Source: Neocallimastix lanati (nom. inval.) (lineage: Eukaryota; Neocallimastigomycota; Neocallimastigomycetes; Neocallimastigales; Neocallimastigaceae). From it: 64,000 nucleotides of DNA. Position 1 is the stretch's first letter. Each line of letters begins with the position of its first letter. Below, piece by piece: positions 25,234-40,321 of the stretch. The translations under genes were made by a program, and so were the position numbers. Where the stretch lies: contig JACVTC010000155.1 of assembly GCA_016946835.1 (NCBI GenBank), positions 334,468 to 398,467 on the forward strand, in the 5' to 3' direction. The notes under the pieces are model-generated. The model worked only from the letters and a program-made list of their open reading frames with translations, was not told where the DNA came from and searched no databases.

Positions 25234-27222
25234 TTTGTTATTCTATATATTATTTTTATTTCGTTTTTACACTTATACTGGTATCCTTGGTATTCTTTCT
25301 TTTAATAGATTATTTTTATTTTTTATTAAGTAAATGATTTTAATCAATAAAAAAAAAAAAAAAATAATAATAAAAAAAATTAAATTTTGGAATAAAATTT
25401 TAAATTTTTAAATTTCTTGATTGAATTGAAAGGTTATGTAATATTTTTTTATTATTTTTTTGTTTTGTTATTCAGTTTATTTATTTATTTGTTTTCTTTT
25501 TAAATTAAATATACATTTTTATTAAGCCTTTCCATTATAATACATTTCAATTTTAAATTAATAATTAATTATTATAATAATTATTATTATAATAAAAATA
25601 TTATCATTTAATTGTTTATTAAATATTCCATTTTATATTTTTTTGTATTCATATATTTTATATATATAAATTTTTTTTTTTTTTTTTTTGTATTTTATAT
25701 TTAATATTTCATATATTACATACATTTCTATATTTTGTATAATATATAATGTATGTAATATACATACTCTATTTTCCATTAATTATTAGTAATTTATTAT
25801 TAAAAATTTTAATATCATTATTTTTATTAAAAGCAATGAATTAATATTAAATAATAAATAATAATAACATATAATAATAATAATAAATAAAAATTGAATA
25901 CTAAAATAATTCTTTTAAATAATGAAATAATAAAATAATAAAATAATAAATAAAGAATCGTTTAATAATAGATAGGATTAAAATGACATCAACAGATAAA
26001 CAATAAATTAAAAAAAAAAAAAAAATTCATTTAAAAAAAAATATGATAATATATGAAAATTAAATCTTTTTTTTTTTTTTTTTTTTTTTTTTTTATTTTA
26101 AAAAAATTTTATCTAAAAAATTTTGATATTATAAGTATATAAGAGTCCTTTTCTTCTTCTTATTTTTTTTAACTTTTCTTATTTCTATTTATACATGGTA
26201 ATTCAATTATTTTTTTATTTCTATTACTATTATTATTATTATTATTTTAATTGATTATAATGGTCAATATAGAACCAAACTGTTAACTGTAGTTGATATT
26301 ATCAATATTACAAAGATTTTTTTAGAAGTTTAAGTTATTCTATTAATAAACATCCAAGAAATACAGAAATTCTTAAATTCTTATTTAAATTCTATAGATG
26401 ATTATGATGATGTTTAAGAATATCATGATTATACATGTCTCAAAGATAATAGAATTAAATTTGATTATATACATCTTTTTTTTTTTTTTTTTAATTAATA
26501 TATATATATATTAATTAAATATTTATTCATGATTTTTATGATATTCATTTTCAAAATAAAAAAGAAAATTATTTTAAATATTATTTATTAATTGATCTAT
26601 TTATTGATTTATTTTTATAATATATATATAAATATTTAACTATGATAATATTAATTTTAATCTGTATATGTGGATACTTTTCATTTTCTTAAAAAATAAT
26701 AATAATAATAAATTGAAAGACTAAAGAATTAATATAATATAATATATATAATAACAAGAGAATTTTAAAAAGAAAAAAAAAAAGAAAAATAGATATAAAT
26801 GTTTATCTTTTTTTTTTTATTTTTATTGCTTAAATAATTAATTGTGATAATTATTAACTATAATATATATTTATTTTTTTTTTTTTTTTTGTCTTGTCAT
26901 TTTTATTTTAAAATACTCCATATTTATATTTTAAAAATTTTAATAATTTTAATAAATTTATTTTAATGATTGTGGATAATTATCTTATTAAACTTATTAG
27001 TATATTTAATTTTAAAATTTTTATGAATTAATATTAATAATGTTATTTTTTTTTTTTTAATTATATATTTTTCTTATTATAATTATGTAATCAATATATT
27101 ATAACTTCAAACATTTTTCTTTCTTTCTTTCTTTCTTTCTTTTATTTGTTCATCCTTTTTTTACTATTTTTACTTTTAAAACTTTTAAATCATTCTAAAA
27201 AAAACATAAAAAACAGAAGAAA

Positions 27223-27253
<31 letters not shown>

Positions 27254-28673
27254 ATTAAAGAAAGAATTATTTTTTTCTTTTAGTTATGGTTTAAGGTTAC
27301 ACAAGTTATCGTGTAACTTTCATATGAAAAAAAAAAAGTCTTTTATTTTTTTTTTTTTTTTAAGAGCAAATTGAATATTATCATTTTACATTTACATATT
27401 TAATAAAAAAAAATAATAATAATAATAAAAAACTAATAATAAAAAAAAAAAAAACTAATAATAATAAAAAAAAAAGTATATATATCTGAGATCTATCTTT
27501 TTGTCATTTTTTTATCATTAAATAAAAAAAAAAAAAAAAAGAAGAAAGGATGAAAAAATTTACTTAATTTTAAATTAAAATATTCAGATATATATATCTT
27601 AGTTACATAATTAAGATATATATCTATATATTTTAATTTAAAATTAACTACTATATAATAATATTAAATTAATAATTAATTTAAAAAAAAAACTTTTTAA
27701 ATCTTTTACTCTTAATAATAATAATAATAATAATAATAGATTTATTATACCAATAATAAAACCTTCACACTTCATAATAATATAATAATACTATTAGTAT
27801 ATCATTATTTTAATTATTAAGCAAATTAGAAAAAAAAAACACACACACACACACACAATGTATTGTAATTAAATATTATAATACTATTACAAATACCTTG
27901 TATTTATTAATTCATACTTATTAGTAATTAATGGAAAATATTCCTTAAGAAAAGGTATATCTATGTATATTAATATATATATAAATATATGTATGTATGT
28001 ATGTGTATATTATATTCTTTCTGTGATTAAATTATTAATTTTTTATATAGTTACATAGATGGGTAGTTTATATATCTAAAATTATATATATATTATTATA
28101 TTTTATATTATATATATATTTTTTTTATTCTTATTTTTTTAATTGTTAATTTTTTAAATTTTCTTTTTATATACAATAAAATGAACATTTCTAATAACAA
28201 AAATATTTAATATAATTGGATTATATTACAATATATGTAGTATACAACTGATTAACTCTAAAATTGATTCATAATATATTAATATACAATTTATTAATAT
28301 ATAAAAGTTAATTTTTATATATATTAAATCAATTGAAAAATTTTCATTTAAAATTTTAATAATTTAATATTTAATATAATTTAATATATTATCATTCTAT
28401 ATATTTGACAAATACTTTATTTATTATTTATTATTATTCAATTATTTATTATTAAATATTTATTATTTATTATTTATTATTTATTATTTATTATTTATTA
28501 TTTATTATTTATTATTTATTATTTATTATCTATTATTTATTATTTATTATTTATTATTTATTTATTATTTATTATTTATTATTTATTATTTATTATTCAA
28601 TTATTATTATTTATTATTTATTATTTATTATTCAATTATTAAATATTAGTATTTAATTTGTTGAATATATTAA

Positions 28674-28713
<40 letters not shown>

Positions 28714-29619
28714 CATTTTAATATATATATTCTTTTTATATTTATATATTATATAGATAAAAGAAATAACGTTAAACATTATTATTATTATTTTTTTTTT
28801 ATAAATTCCTTAATTTAACTTATTTAAATCAAAAATTTTATTATATCACAAAGTGATTGGAAAAGGATTGTTAACATAACTTTTATTAATTATAATTTTA
28901 ATAACGATATTTAAATTATATAATTAATTTATTTCTATTTAAAAAAAAAAAAAAATAAGAAGAAAAAGAAAATTAAAGAATATTATTGAATAATAAAATT
29001 TGTTTGATGATTTATTGTATATAAAAACAAAAATAATATAAATTAAAATAATAAATCAATATAAATTTGAGGTAATTTCCATTATAATTATTTTAATTTA
29101 TTTAAAAAAAAATATTGTCTGTCAGTATATATATACATATTTAAATAATTAATTATTATGGATTAAAAAGTGAAATGAAATTTTTATTTGAATTTTTAAT
29201 TATTAGAATTGAATTTTTAAATTGAATAAAAAAAAATAATATTTTTTTAATTCTTATCTTCATCATTATTTACCCCATTTTTTAGTAATTTTTATTCTAA
29301 TTGAAAATTAATATAGTTAATGCTATAATTTTATTAATTATATATTTTATTATTATTATTTTAAATGTTTAAATTTTAGTTTTAATTTGTAAAAAAAATT
29401 AAAACATTTAATATTAATATTAAAATAAATCATTTTATTCAATCAATAGTTATTTTTATAATAATTTAACATTATAATCAATTTTCTTGCTTCTTTAAAT
29501 AATTTTTGTATTTCAATAATCATCATTTGTTAACCTTTTTAAACATTCACACTTTATATTCTCATTAAAATTTTAATACCTAATTATATTAATAAATAAA
29601 TAATAGTAACTAATATATA

Positions 29620-29654
<35 letters not shown>

Positions 29655-29658
29655 AAAA
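25234..29658. other. Long AT-rich intergenic region, no gene seen
   Basis: Poly-A/T tracts, TTTC repeats at 27117-27141, CA repeat at 27840-27857, and a TTATTTA array at 28420-28640. A short coding-like stretch at 26300-26395 (plus strand, SLSYSINKHPRNTEILKF) ends in several stops and is too short to claim. A 7-bp hairpin (27296-27302 with 27311-27317) is present. The last 300 bp, ending in an A30 tract just before the ATG at 29659, are the promoter side of the La-domain gene. Confidence 0.6.
28420..28640. repeat. TTATTTA array
   Basis: Runs of TTATTTA with ATTCAATTATT variants, same style as the arrays at 35.5-36.9 kb and 53.7-54.3 kb. Confidence 0.9.
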
Positions 29659-30767
29659 ATGTCCAAAAGAAATTATTATAAGAAAGATAATATGAAAAGA
29701 GATGATCATCATATAGGTACTTTACAAAAACAACCTTCATTCAATTCACATCAAAAATTATTCTTTCATACAAAACAACCTTATTATACTTTACAAGATA
29801 AAGCTAATCCTAATGCACCACCTACCTACCAGATATATCATGGTCCAACCCAAACTATTGATACTATGAACTCACCTTTAAATTTAACAGATAATGTAAA
29901 TTTGTCCTCCATTCCATCCTCCACGACAACCAATACTAATACTAATGCTAATATTACCAATGATACTAATAGTAAAACATCAATACTTTCTTCACCCCCA
30001 CTTCAAAGTCAACGTCCAAAAAATATTTTAAGTGAACTTGTAGTTTCCACTGGTGACGAATTAGTTTTTCAAACCAAGAAATCCGAAATTGAAAATTCTT
30101 TAAAGCTCATAAAAAGTATTGAAGATCGTTTTACAGAGGATCACTTGCAACATGATAAAATATTTTTATCAAGAATTAATTCATATACCAATGGCTATAT
30201 ACCTTTACTTCATCTTACAGCCTATTCAGATATCTCGAAATATTCTCAAAATAATTTAGAATATATTGCTAATGCCATTGAAACCTATTCTCATCAATTA
30301 GAACTTAATCCCGAACGTACTCATGTAAAACGTAAAGGTCAGGGAACGGCGTTACCTTTAGAGGAGCTAATCGCTAATTTAGTTCCAATGGCTAAACGTA
30401 CTCTTGTTGCCCTAAATATTGACAGTACTCAAAAACAAAAACAACAGGAAATTTTGGATCAATGTCGTGCATATTTAAGAGAATGGGAAGAAGATGAGGA
30501 AAAGAAAAGAAAGTTACTTCAAGATAACAATCATCATTATCCTAATAATACAAATCAAACAGGTAAAAGGAAAAAAAAAAAAATTTATATTTTTTTTTTT
30601 TATTTTATTTGAATATATAAAGTATCATATGGTTTATTATTTTTATTTACATATATATGAATATATATATATATTTTAATTTTTTTTTATATCATTATTA
30701 TAATAATTTATAAAACTTTTATAAAATGAAATGATAATATCATGATATGCCATACTAAATAATTATA

Positions 30768-30803
<36 letters not shown>

Positions 30804-30959
30804 CTAATTAAATATATAATATTATTCATATATATATATATATTTTATCTTTTATATTAATTATGGTTTTTTATTAAATTAACATAAAAATAAAATATAT
30901 CATATTAATAATATAATATAATTTTATTTAATATAATTTTATTTAATATAATAAATCAA

Positions 30960-30991
<32 letters not shown>

Positions 30992-31646
30992 GATCCTTCA
31001 GCTATTCCATCTTTATTTATACAGCGTTCTGTTAGAATAGCATATGTTGAAGATCCAAGAGATTATAGAAATATGTTTTATAAACCAGAAGATTTATGTA
31101 AAGATATTTTTGAGCCCATGGATACTATTCCATATGCTTTAATAGAATTTGATTCTGAAAAAACAGCTAATTATATTTATGGTCGATTTGAAAATGATCG
31201 TAAGAAGAATAATTCAAATTTTGTTGTTAAGAAAAGATTTAGAAATTTCAGGAAATTTAGTAATAATAATATGTCTAATGGTATCGACAATAAAAATAAA
31301 AATAATAATAAATCTTATTCCAAAAATTATCAAAATAATTCTAAAAAAGATAAAAATAATAATAAATATAATAAAAAAGTTAATAATAATTATTACTATA
31401 ATAATAATAATAATAATAATAATCATAATATCTACAACAATAATAGCAACAACAACAACAATAATAATATAAATAATGTCACAAATAATGATATTAATGG
31501 TAGTAATAATCGTCGAAACAGCTATAGAAATAGAAATAGCAATTCACATTTAGATAATAATAAAAATATTAGAAAATCATTTACTAAAATGATGACTAAT
31601 CCTTCAGAAACATCAGGTAATATAATTTATATCTTTTTTATTTTTA

Positions 31647-31693
<47 letters not shown>

Positions 31694-33061
31694 TTTAATA
31701 AAATTTAAATATTATATATATATATATAATTATAAAAAATGTAATAGATCTATTGATCTATTACTATTTTAATATAAAAATAATAATTTTTTAATTATTT
31801 ATAAAATTTTGACATTAATATTCTATTTTTAATATAATTTTTTTTTTTTTATTTGCTTTTTATTTAAAAATATATATATATATATATAAATAAAATAATA
31901 ATAATAATAATAATAAAAATACGTATATATATATATATAAACAATAATAATCATAATCATTATCATCATAATCATCATCATCATCATAATAATAATAATA
32001 ATAATGTGTAAAATAATATAGAAATTTTAAATAATGGTCCCTCTTCAGTCATACCTTCAACAAAATCAACAATGAAAAATAATGAAAATCTTAATCATAC
32101 ACCACTTACTAATAATGTTAATGGATTTATAAATTCAAATGATGAAATTTACATAGCGAAACCTTTAATGGCATCAGCGACAGCAGCCACCAACCTTTCC
32201 ACCTCAACCACTTCATCAATGTCCTTAAATCTTAATAATAATCATCGTACCTCCTTAGAAATATCTAAACCAACTGCACCAATGAATAATGTTCCTTCAT
32301 TTATAAATCCATTAAATACCTTTAATAATAATGTTAATCTCTTTAATCCTTCTACAACCTCACCCTCTCAATCTGAAGCCCCAACTCATCCAACTCATCC
32401 AACTCATCCAACCATTCAAACCTCTAATCAATTTTCACCAGAAATCACTTCACCTATTTCCTTAAATCGTAATACTAATCATAATAATCATAACCCTGGA
32501 GATATTGTTATTACCTCACCTCCAAATAATATTATTGATACCTCACCTACAATTCATTCAGGTAATAGTGCCAACAGTGGAATTAATACTTCTTCACTGT
32601 TTAATTCTTCACCGTCCTTTGCAAAAAATTATCAAAAACAACAAGTCTTCTTTCAAAATAACGTTCAATATAATGGAAAAATTTGTCAATTGGATCCAAT
32701 AAATTCCTCAGGTTATATTCAGTTAAGTGATGAAGTTATCTCTGTTTTATTAAATGATACAAGAAATGAAGGTAAAAGTTTTGAATTAATAAAATCCTAT
32801 TTAGTTTATTTTTCCTTTTCGGATGTGGAAGCCTCACATCTTGAAACAATGAAAGTAGGAGATAATGTTAGTTTTAAGGTGAAAATGACCTTCATTGTTC
32901 CAAATAATACCAGTCCGGTATCTATAAATTCGACCGGTCATTCACCACTTGATATGGAAGATAATTCCATTACTCAAGCCTTTGATATCTTTATTAAAAA
33001 TAAAAATAATATTCCACCTGATGTATTAGAAATGATGAAAATGATGGAAAATATATTTTAA
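29659..33061 (+). CDS. La-related RNA-binding protein: La, RRM-like and cold-shock-like parts (3 exons)
   Basis: Exons 29659-30562, 30993-31616 and 32022-33061 total 2568 nt, 855 residues, with in-phase GT-AG junctions. Residues about 143-227 match the La winged-helix motif: FTEDHLQHDKIFLSRI, GYIPLLHLTAYSDISKY, LEYIANAIETYSHQLEL and THVKRKG. Residues about 308-375 (SVRIAYVEDPRDYR ... YALIEFDSEKTANYI) look like a diverged RRM following the La motif, as in La/LARP proteins that bind RNA 3' ends or UTRs. A long Asn/Lys-rich and Ser/Thr-rich disordered middle follows. Near residues 713-800, NGKICQLDPINSSGYI, then VYFSFSDVEASHLETMKVGD, resembles a cold-shock fold (inference). The ATG is preceded by an A30 tract. 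Most likely a cytoplasmic translation or mRNA-stability factor; the LARP subfamily is not resolved. Confidence 0.82.
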
Positions 33062-33590
33062 AAAAAAAAAAAATAGTAATATAATCATAATCATAATAAT
33101 AATAAAAAAAAAAAAATAAAACAAGAAAAAAATAAAAATTAAAATAAAATAAAAAAAAAAAAAAAAAAAAGCATAAATAAAAAAAAAAAAAAAAAATAAA
33201 AATAAATAAATAAATAATTAAAAAAAAAAAAAAAAAAATTTTTCTATAATATTTAAATACATATTTATAATAAATATTATTAAAAGTTATAATATTATAG
33301 ATTATTATAATTAAATATATACATATATTTATATATTTTATATTATTTTTTTTTGTTTTGTTTTCTTTATTTATAAATAGATAATAATGATAATAAAAGA
33401 ATTTAATACTTAACCTTAAATTATTTAGTAATAGATTAATAGATTAATAAAAATAAAAATAAAAATAAAATAATGGAATTAATAATAGTAATAAAATGAA
33501 TAATGTAAAATAATATCTATCTGTCTATATATTTATATTATTTTACATTATTCTTGATATTACTATTATTAATCCCATTATTTTAACATA

Positions 33591-33627
<37 letters not shown>

Positions 33628-33986
33628 AATTTAATTCATATAAAATAATAAATTTAATAATAACAAATGTTATTATATTCCAATTATAATTATTAATACT
33701 GATTGATTAATTAGATATATATATATATATTTTTTTTTCATATCTACATCTACAGATAAATAAAACATGCTTTTTCTTTTTTCTTTTATTTTTTAAAATC
33801 ATTTACTATTTATTTCATTTGTAATATGAACTATTTACAAATAGATTTAAAAAAAAATTAATTAATAATCATTTTTAGAAAGTTATATATTCTTTATTTC
33901 ATTTTAATTAAATAACAATATATATATAAAAAAAAATAGGTTTAGATTATTCTATTATTATTTTATTATTATTTTAGGATAGATTT

Positions 33987-34024
<38 letters not shown>

Positions 34025-37000
34025 AAAAAATTAAATTATGTAAATTAGTTAATAATATTATTTTAATGCATATTTTATATAGATATTAAAACTTTATTGC
34101 ATCAATATATTAATAGTAAACCTAATTTAATACAATGCATTTATTTATATAACAACAAAAATGTGCATTAATTATTATAAATAACTTTTTAAACTTTTAA
34201 AATATGAAAACCTAAACTTTTTATTATTATTATTTTATATATACATATAAATATATATAAATTTAATTTGTTTTTAATGATTTTTAAAGTTTTTTATATA
34301 TACATATATAAATATGTATTTTTATAATTATTCATATAACATCATCCAATTATATTTCAAGTTTTAATTGAAATCAGTTTGATTTAATTTAAATTAAAAA
34401 AAAAAAAAAAAAAAAAATTTGAAGGATAATCCATACATGTTATAATGATATTTAGGCTATAAAAACATCATCATAAAAATGTTTTTTTTTTTTTTTTATA
34501 TTTATCATATATTTATTATATATTTATCATTTTTATTGACAACAAAAACTTTATTATTAGTTATTAAAACATAAAATATAAGATAGTTAAATAATTCTAA
34601 AGAATTGAAATAAATTAATAATTAAATAATAAATAATTAATAAATAAATAATTAATAAATAAATAATAAATAATAATAAAACTGATATTAATAAATAAAT
34701 TAATAAATATTAAAATTATTTAAATTATTATTATTATTGTTAATTAAAATAATAATAATAATAATAATAATAATTGCAATAGAAACAATATTAATAGATA
34801 TTAATAATTAATAATTAATAAATATTAACTGGTAGTCCAATACTTAGTTATTTATAATATTTAATGGTAAAAAAAAAATAAATTTTAAATATTATAAATA
34901 ACTATTTATTATTTTACTATAATTAAAATTTTAAAATTTTATTATTTTTTTTTGTGAATGTTACAGTAAAATATTTATGAGTTGAAAAATGTTTTATTAA
35001 ATTTCATTTATTTTTTATATTTATATGCTATTTTTAATGTTACAATTAATATCAATAATGTTTTGATTTTATTTTTATTGCTTGGGTAAAATATTGAAAA
35101 TGATTATTATGATTCTCTTTTAATATAATCTTTCTTATTATAATAATCTTTTATGATATAATTTCTTATTATTAAAATTACTTTTACTATTATAATTATT
35201 TTTATTATAAGAATTTCTTTTATTATAATCTTTTTTACTATCATAATCTCTCTTAATATTATAATATTTTTTATTATTGTAATCTCCTTTTAATATAATC
35301 TCTTTAATTATAATTTTAATCTTTTTTTTTTTTGAAAGTCTCATTTATTATATTCTTTTTTCATTATTTTTTGACTATTAAATAAGAATTAACATTCATC
35401 TCTCTCCAAATATTTTTATAATAAATAAAATTTTAATAATTATTGTAATATATAATTAATATATTACTTTTAAACCACTTATATATTTATTTACATTTTA
35501 ATATATTATTTATTATTTATTTATATTAATTGGTTAATTTAATTAAATATTATTTATTATTCAATTATTTATTATTTATTATTTATTATTTATTAATAAA
35601 TACTCTTTTTTATTATTTATTATTTATTTATTTATTATTTATTATTTATTATTTATTATTTATTATTCAATTATTTATTATTTATTATTTATTTATTTAT
35701 TATTTATTATTTATTATTTATTATTTATTATTTATTATTTATTATTTATTATTTATTATTTATTATTTATTATTTATTATTTATTATTTATTATTTATTA
35801 TTTATTATTTATTTATTTATTAATAAATTTTAATTCTTTTTATTATTTATTATTTATTATTTATTAATAAATACTCATATTATTATTTATTATTTATTAT
35901 TTATTATTTATTATTTATTATTTATTATTTATTATTTATTATTTATTATTTATTATTTATTATTTATTATTTATTAATAAATACTCTTTTTTATTATTTA
36001 TTATTTATTATTTATTATTTATTATTTATTATTTATTATTTATTATTTATTAATAAATACTCTTTTTTATTATTTATTATTTTTTATTTATTATTTATTA
36101 TTTATTATTTATTATTTATTATTTATTATTTATTAATAAATACTCTTTTTTATTATTTATTATTTTTTATTTATTATTTATTATTTATTATTTATTATTT
36201 ATTATTTATTATTTATTATTTATTATTTATTTATTATTTATTATTTATTATTCAATTATTTATTATTTATTATTTATTATTTATTATTTATTATTTATTA
36301 TTTATTATTTATTATTTATTATTTATTATTTATTATTTATTATTTATTATTCAATTATTTATTATTTATTATTTATTTATTTATTATTTATTATTTATTA
36401 TTTATTATTTATTATTTATTATTTATTATTCAATTATTTATTATTCAATTATTTATTATTTATTATTCAATTATTTATTATTTATTATTTATTATTTATT
36501 ATTTATTATTTATTATTTATTATTTATTATTTATTATTCAATTATTTATTATTTATTATTTATTTATTTATTATTTATTATTTATTATTTATTATTTATT
36601 ATTTATTATTTATTATTCAATTATTTATTATTCAATTATTTATTATTTATTATTCAATTATTTATTATTTATTATTTATTATTTATTATTTATTATTTAT
36701 TATTTATTATTTATTATTTATTATTTATTTATTTATTATTTATTATTTATTATTCAATTATTTATTATTTATTATTTATTATTTATTTATTTATTATTTA
36801 TTATTTATTATTTATTATTTATTATTTATTATTTATTATTTATTATTTATCATTTATTATTTATTATTTATTATTTATTATTTATTTATTATTTATTATT
36901 TATTATTTATTATTTATTATTTATTATTTATTATTTATTATTTAATATACAATTTTATTTTATAATCTTTAATAATTATTTTTTTTTAAGAAAAAAGAAG

Positions 37001-38119
37001 GAAAAATAGGGTTCAAATCCAAATCACCAATTATTATCAAGAAAAATAAATAGATAAATAAATAATGTAATAAATAAATAAATCCATTAAATAAATATAC
37101 AAGTATGTAAATAAATGAATACATAAATAAATAAATAATTAATATATTGAATGAATAAATAATCGAAATGTAAATAAATTATTAATTAAAATAAATAAAT
37201 AAAAATAAATAATCAAGAATAATTAATGAATAAACATTTAAAATAAATTTTAAATTATATTAATTAATATAAAAAAAAGTCAAAAAAAAAAAAAAACAAA
37301 AAACAAAAAAAAATTTTATTTTTAATTTTTTCCATTTTATGTAAAATATTTTTTAAAAGAAATTTAAAATAGTATTTTCTATTTTATTTTTATTTTTTAT
37401 TTTTTATTTTTTATTTTTTTTTTTAATAAAAATAATATATTATTTGAAAGTTTCGAATTTACTATACAAATAAAAATTATAAAAAGAAATAATAGAAATT
37501 CAAAAACAAAACTATTTATAATTTAAAACTTTTTATTATTTTTATTTTTATTTATTTCATTACGTTATAACTTTTTTTTATCTTTTTTATAAAAAGATTT
37601 TATTAATAACTAAAAAAAGTAAATGTCCTCTTTTTTTTTTTTAATATAAAACATTTATATAATATACCTTATATATATATATATTTTATAAAACCTTTTT
37701 TGATGTAATAATTTTTGCATATATATAAAAAGCAAATTGAAATATATTCATAAAAAAAAAGTCAATAAAGAATTAACTCAAAAATATATAAACAATTACT
37801 ATAAGGAAATTCAAATTTATAATATTAAATTTCAATAGAACAAATTCATAATATACTAAAATTATATTATTAAATAACAAAGGATATAGATAATTTAAAT
37901 ATTTATAATTATATCTCTTATTTAAAAATATATATTTAAAAAAAAAAAAAAAAACTATTTATATCAACTTAAATTATATTAATAATAATATTGTATATTT
38001 ATAATATTGTACATAAAAATTATATAAAAATTATATAAAATTTTAAAAAATATTTATATATTATATTTATATATTTATTTTTTTATTTATTTATATTTTA
38101 AAGTATATCCATATAAAAG
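33062..38119. other. AT-rich intergenic region dominated by TTATTTA arrays
   Basis: Outside the 35.5-36.9 kb array this is homopolymer-rich DNA without a recognisable gene. A minus-strand K/N/Y-rich frame (35344-35138) resembles the basic tail of the copia Gag at 56.5 kb in composition only and is not claimed. Confidence 0.65.
35540..36945. repeat. 1.4-kb TTATTTA array with periodic TTTATTAATAAATACTC
   Basis: Nearly pure TTATTTA/TTATTCAATTATT units. The palindrome TTTATTAATAAA followed by TACTC recurs at about 35589, 35860, 35970, 36046 and 36130, mostly followed by TTTTTTATTATT. Reading frames here (such as 35530-35823) are repeat translations. Confidence 0.95.
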
Positions 38120-39907
38120 ATGGAAAATAAAGAAGAAAATACAGACACTATTTCATCTCAAACATTAATTAGTGATAATAATATTAATGGAAATGAGAAT
38201 AATTCTGATAATACTCAACCACTAACAATACAAATAAATTCCGAGGAAATAAATATTAATAATAATGATAATTCACTACAAAGTCCTTCGTCATCGTTAA
38301 ATCCAATTCTTCCCGATGACGATACTTCGGATATACCAGATAACTTTCAAAATAATACAAATAGTGACAGTGATAATGATGATGATGACGAAGACTATGG
38401 AACTTCTAATTTCCTTTTATATAAGAAAATTAAGTCTAATAACAATGGTATATATTAAAAATTGTTATATTTATATGATTATTAAAATATATCGAAATTA
38501 ATATTTATATTATAAATATTTTATATAATATTAATGTTTTATATAATATATTTATTTTTATATTATCATTTTATTTTTACTTTATTTTTCATATTTTTCA
38601 TATTTATTATAATATTATTTAATATTGTTTATTTACGTAATAATTACTTATTTATTATTACATATTATAAAATAAATAAATAATTTTTAAAACATTTAAA
38701 CAATTTTAAAATATAATGGAATTATTAATTACAATACCATAAATATATATATATAATTTAACAAATTTCATATTAAAATCTAATATAATGAAATCTCATT
38801 TATAAATTCAAATGAAATTCAATTCAATTAAATTTTATTTTATTTTATTTTGTTTTATTTTGAAATATAAATAACTGAATGAATAAATGAATAAATCAAT
38901 TAAACAATAATTAAATAAATTTATATATTATAATAAAAAAAAAAACGAATGAAAATTAAAAAATAAAAATAAAATAAAACAAAATGAAAAAACAAAACAA
39001 AACAAAACAATACAATAACAACAAAATTATATCGTTTTAAGATCCAATACAAAGTCTTAAAGAAACAAAACCTTCCAAAAGTATTTTAAAGGTTACTAAT
39101 GTTCAACCACAAAAAAATACATTTTTCAAAAAGGATTGGTTTAAAGAAAAGTTTGGTACTTCCGGAAATACTATTACAAGTGCCTTTAAGACTCTATCAA
39201 ATACTGCTAATATGGCTATCGAAAGACAATATAATAATTTAACCAATGGTCAAGGTACATGGAAATCAAAAAGTAGTGATTCAGTCTATTTAAATAATTA
39301 TTATAATGATTCTATTGGTAATTCTATGGCTATTGATCCGACGAATCGTTTAAATCCTGAAGAAGAAAAAAATGATATTTGTAATAATATGGATACTTTC
39401 TTAGGGGATATACCAAAACGTGTTCGTTTTTCATTTGAAGATATTTCAACCGCTTTAGCAAATGATGAAAATCGTCTTTCCTTATATCAGATACAACTTC
39501 AACAACTTCATCAATTACAACAAAGACAAAATCCTCTTCCAATTTCTCAAAGAAGAGATAGTTTAACTCGTGGTCGTACTAATGGTAATGGCATTAAATT
39601 AACAACATCGACCACGGTTAATGGAGTATCTAATACTAAAACTACTACTACTACTAATAATAATAATACCAATTCAAATTCATCTACCGAATCACAAAAT
39701 AATACAAATAATATCAATACCAATGATTCTAATAAATCAAATATAGATAATAATGATATTAATAAGTCAAATGTAAATAGTAATGATTCTAATGCAATTA
39801 ATACTTCTGATGCTAATAATAATAATAGTAATAATAATGAAACTCAAACAGCCAATAATACATTAGAAACTACTACTACTCCAACTGAGAATGAGAATAA
39901 AATAGAA

Positions 39908-39975
<68 letters not shown>

Positions 39976-40278
39976 AAATGAACCACCGGTAGTTGTAAAT
40001 GGAATAAAAGAAGGTGATGAAATAAATTTAGATGATACATATGATGAACCCGAGGAAACTGAAGAAGAAGAAAAACCAATGATTGATCCAAAAGATAAAC
40101 ATCCGTTAACTCCAGCTCAAATTTTAAAAGCTTATGAAATTGAATGGAAAAGAAGAAATGAAAAACCAATTATACCAATTATTAATATGTTAAGAAATAA
40201 AATAAATGATAATGAAACTACTGTTCCTATTATTGATATTCATGGTATTCTAATAAATTTAATAATATTTCATAAAAC

Positions 40279-40321
<43 letters not shown>

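Noticed and set aside
26300-26395. Short coding-like stretch SLSYSINKHPRNTEILKF
   Set aside because: Followed by several stops, no second exon or splice sites, too short to separate from chance.
27296-27317. GTTACAC/GTGTAAC hairpin as a terminator
   Set aside because: No neighbouring gene ends here and a 7-bp inverted repeat is expected by chance in this much DNA.
35138-35344. Minus-strand Lys/Asn/Tyr-rich frame that resembles the basic tail of the copia Gag
   Set aside because: Only compositional similarity; no zinc knuckle or capsid block nearby.
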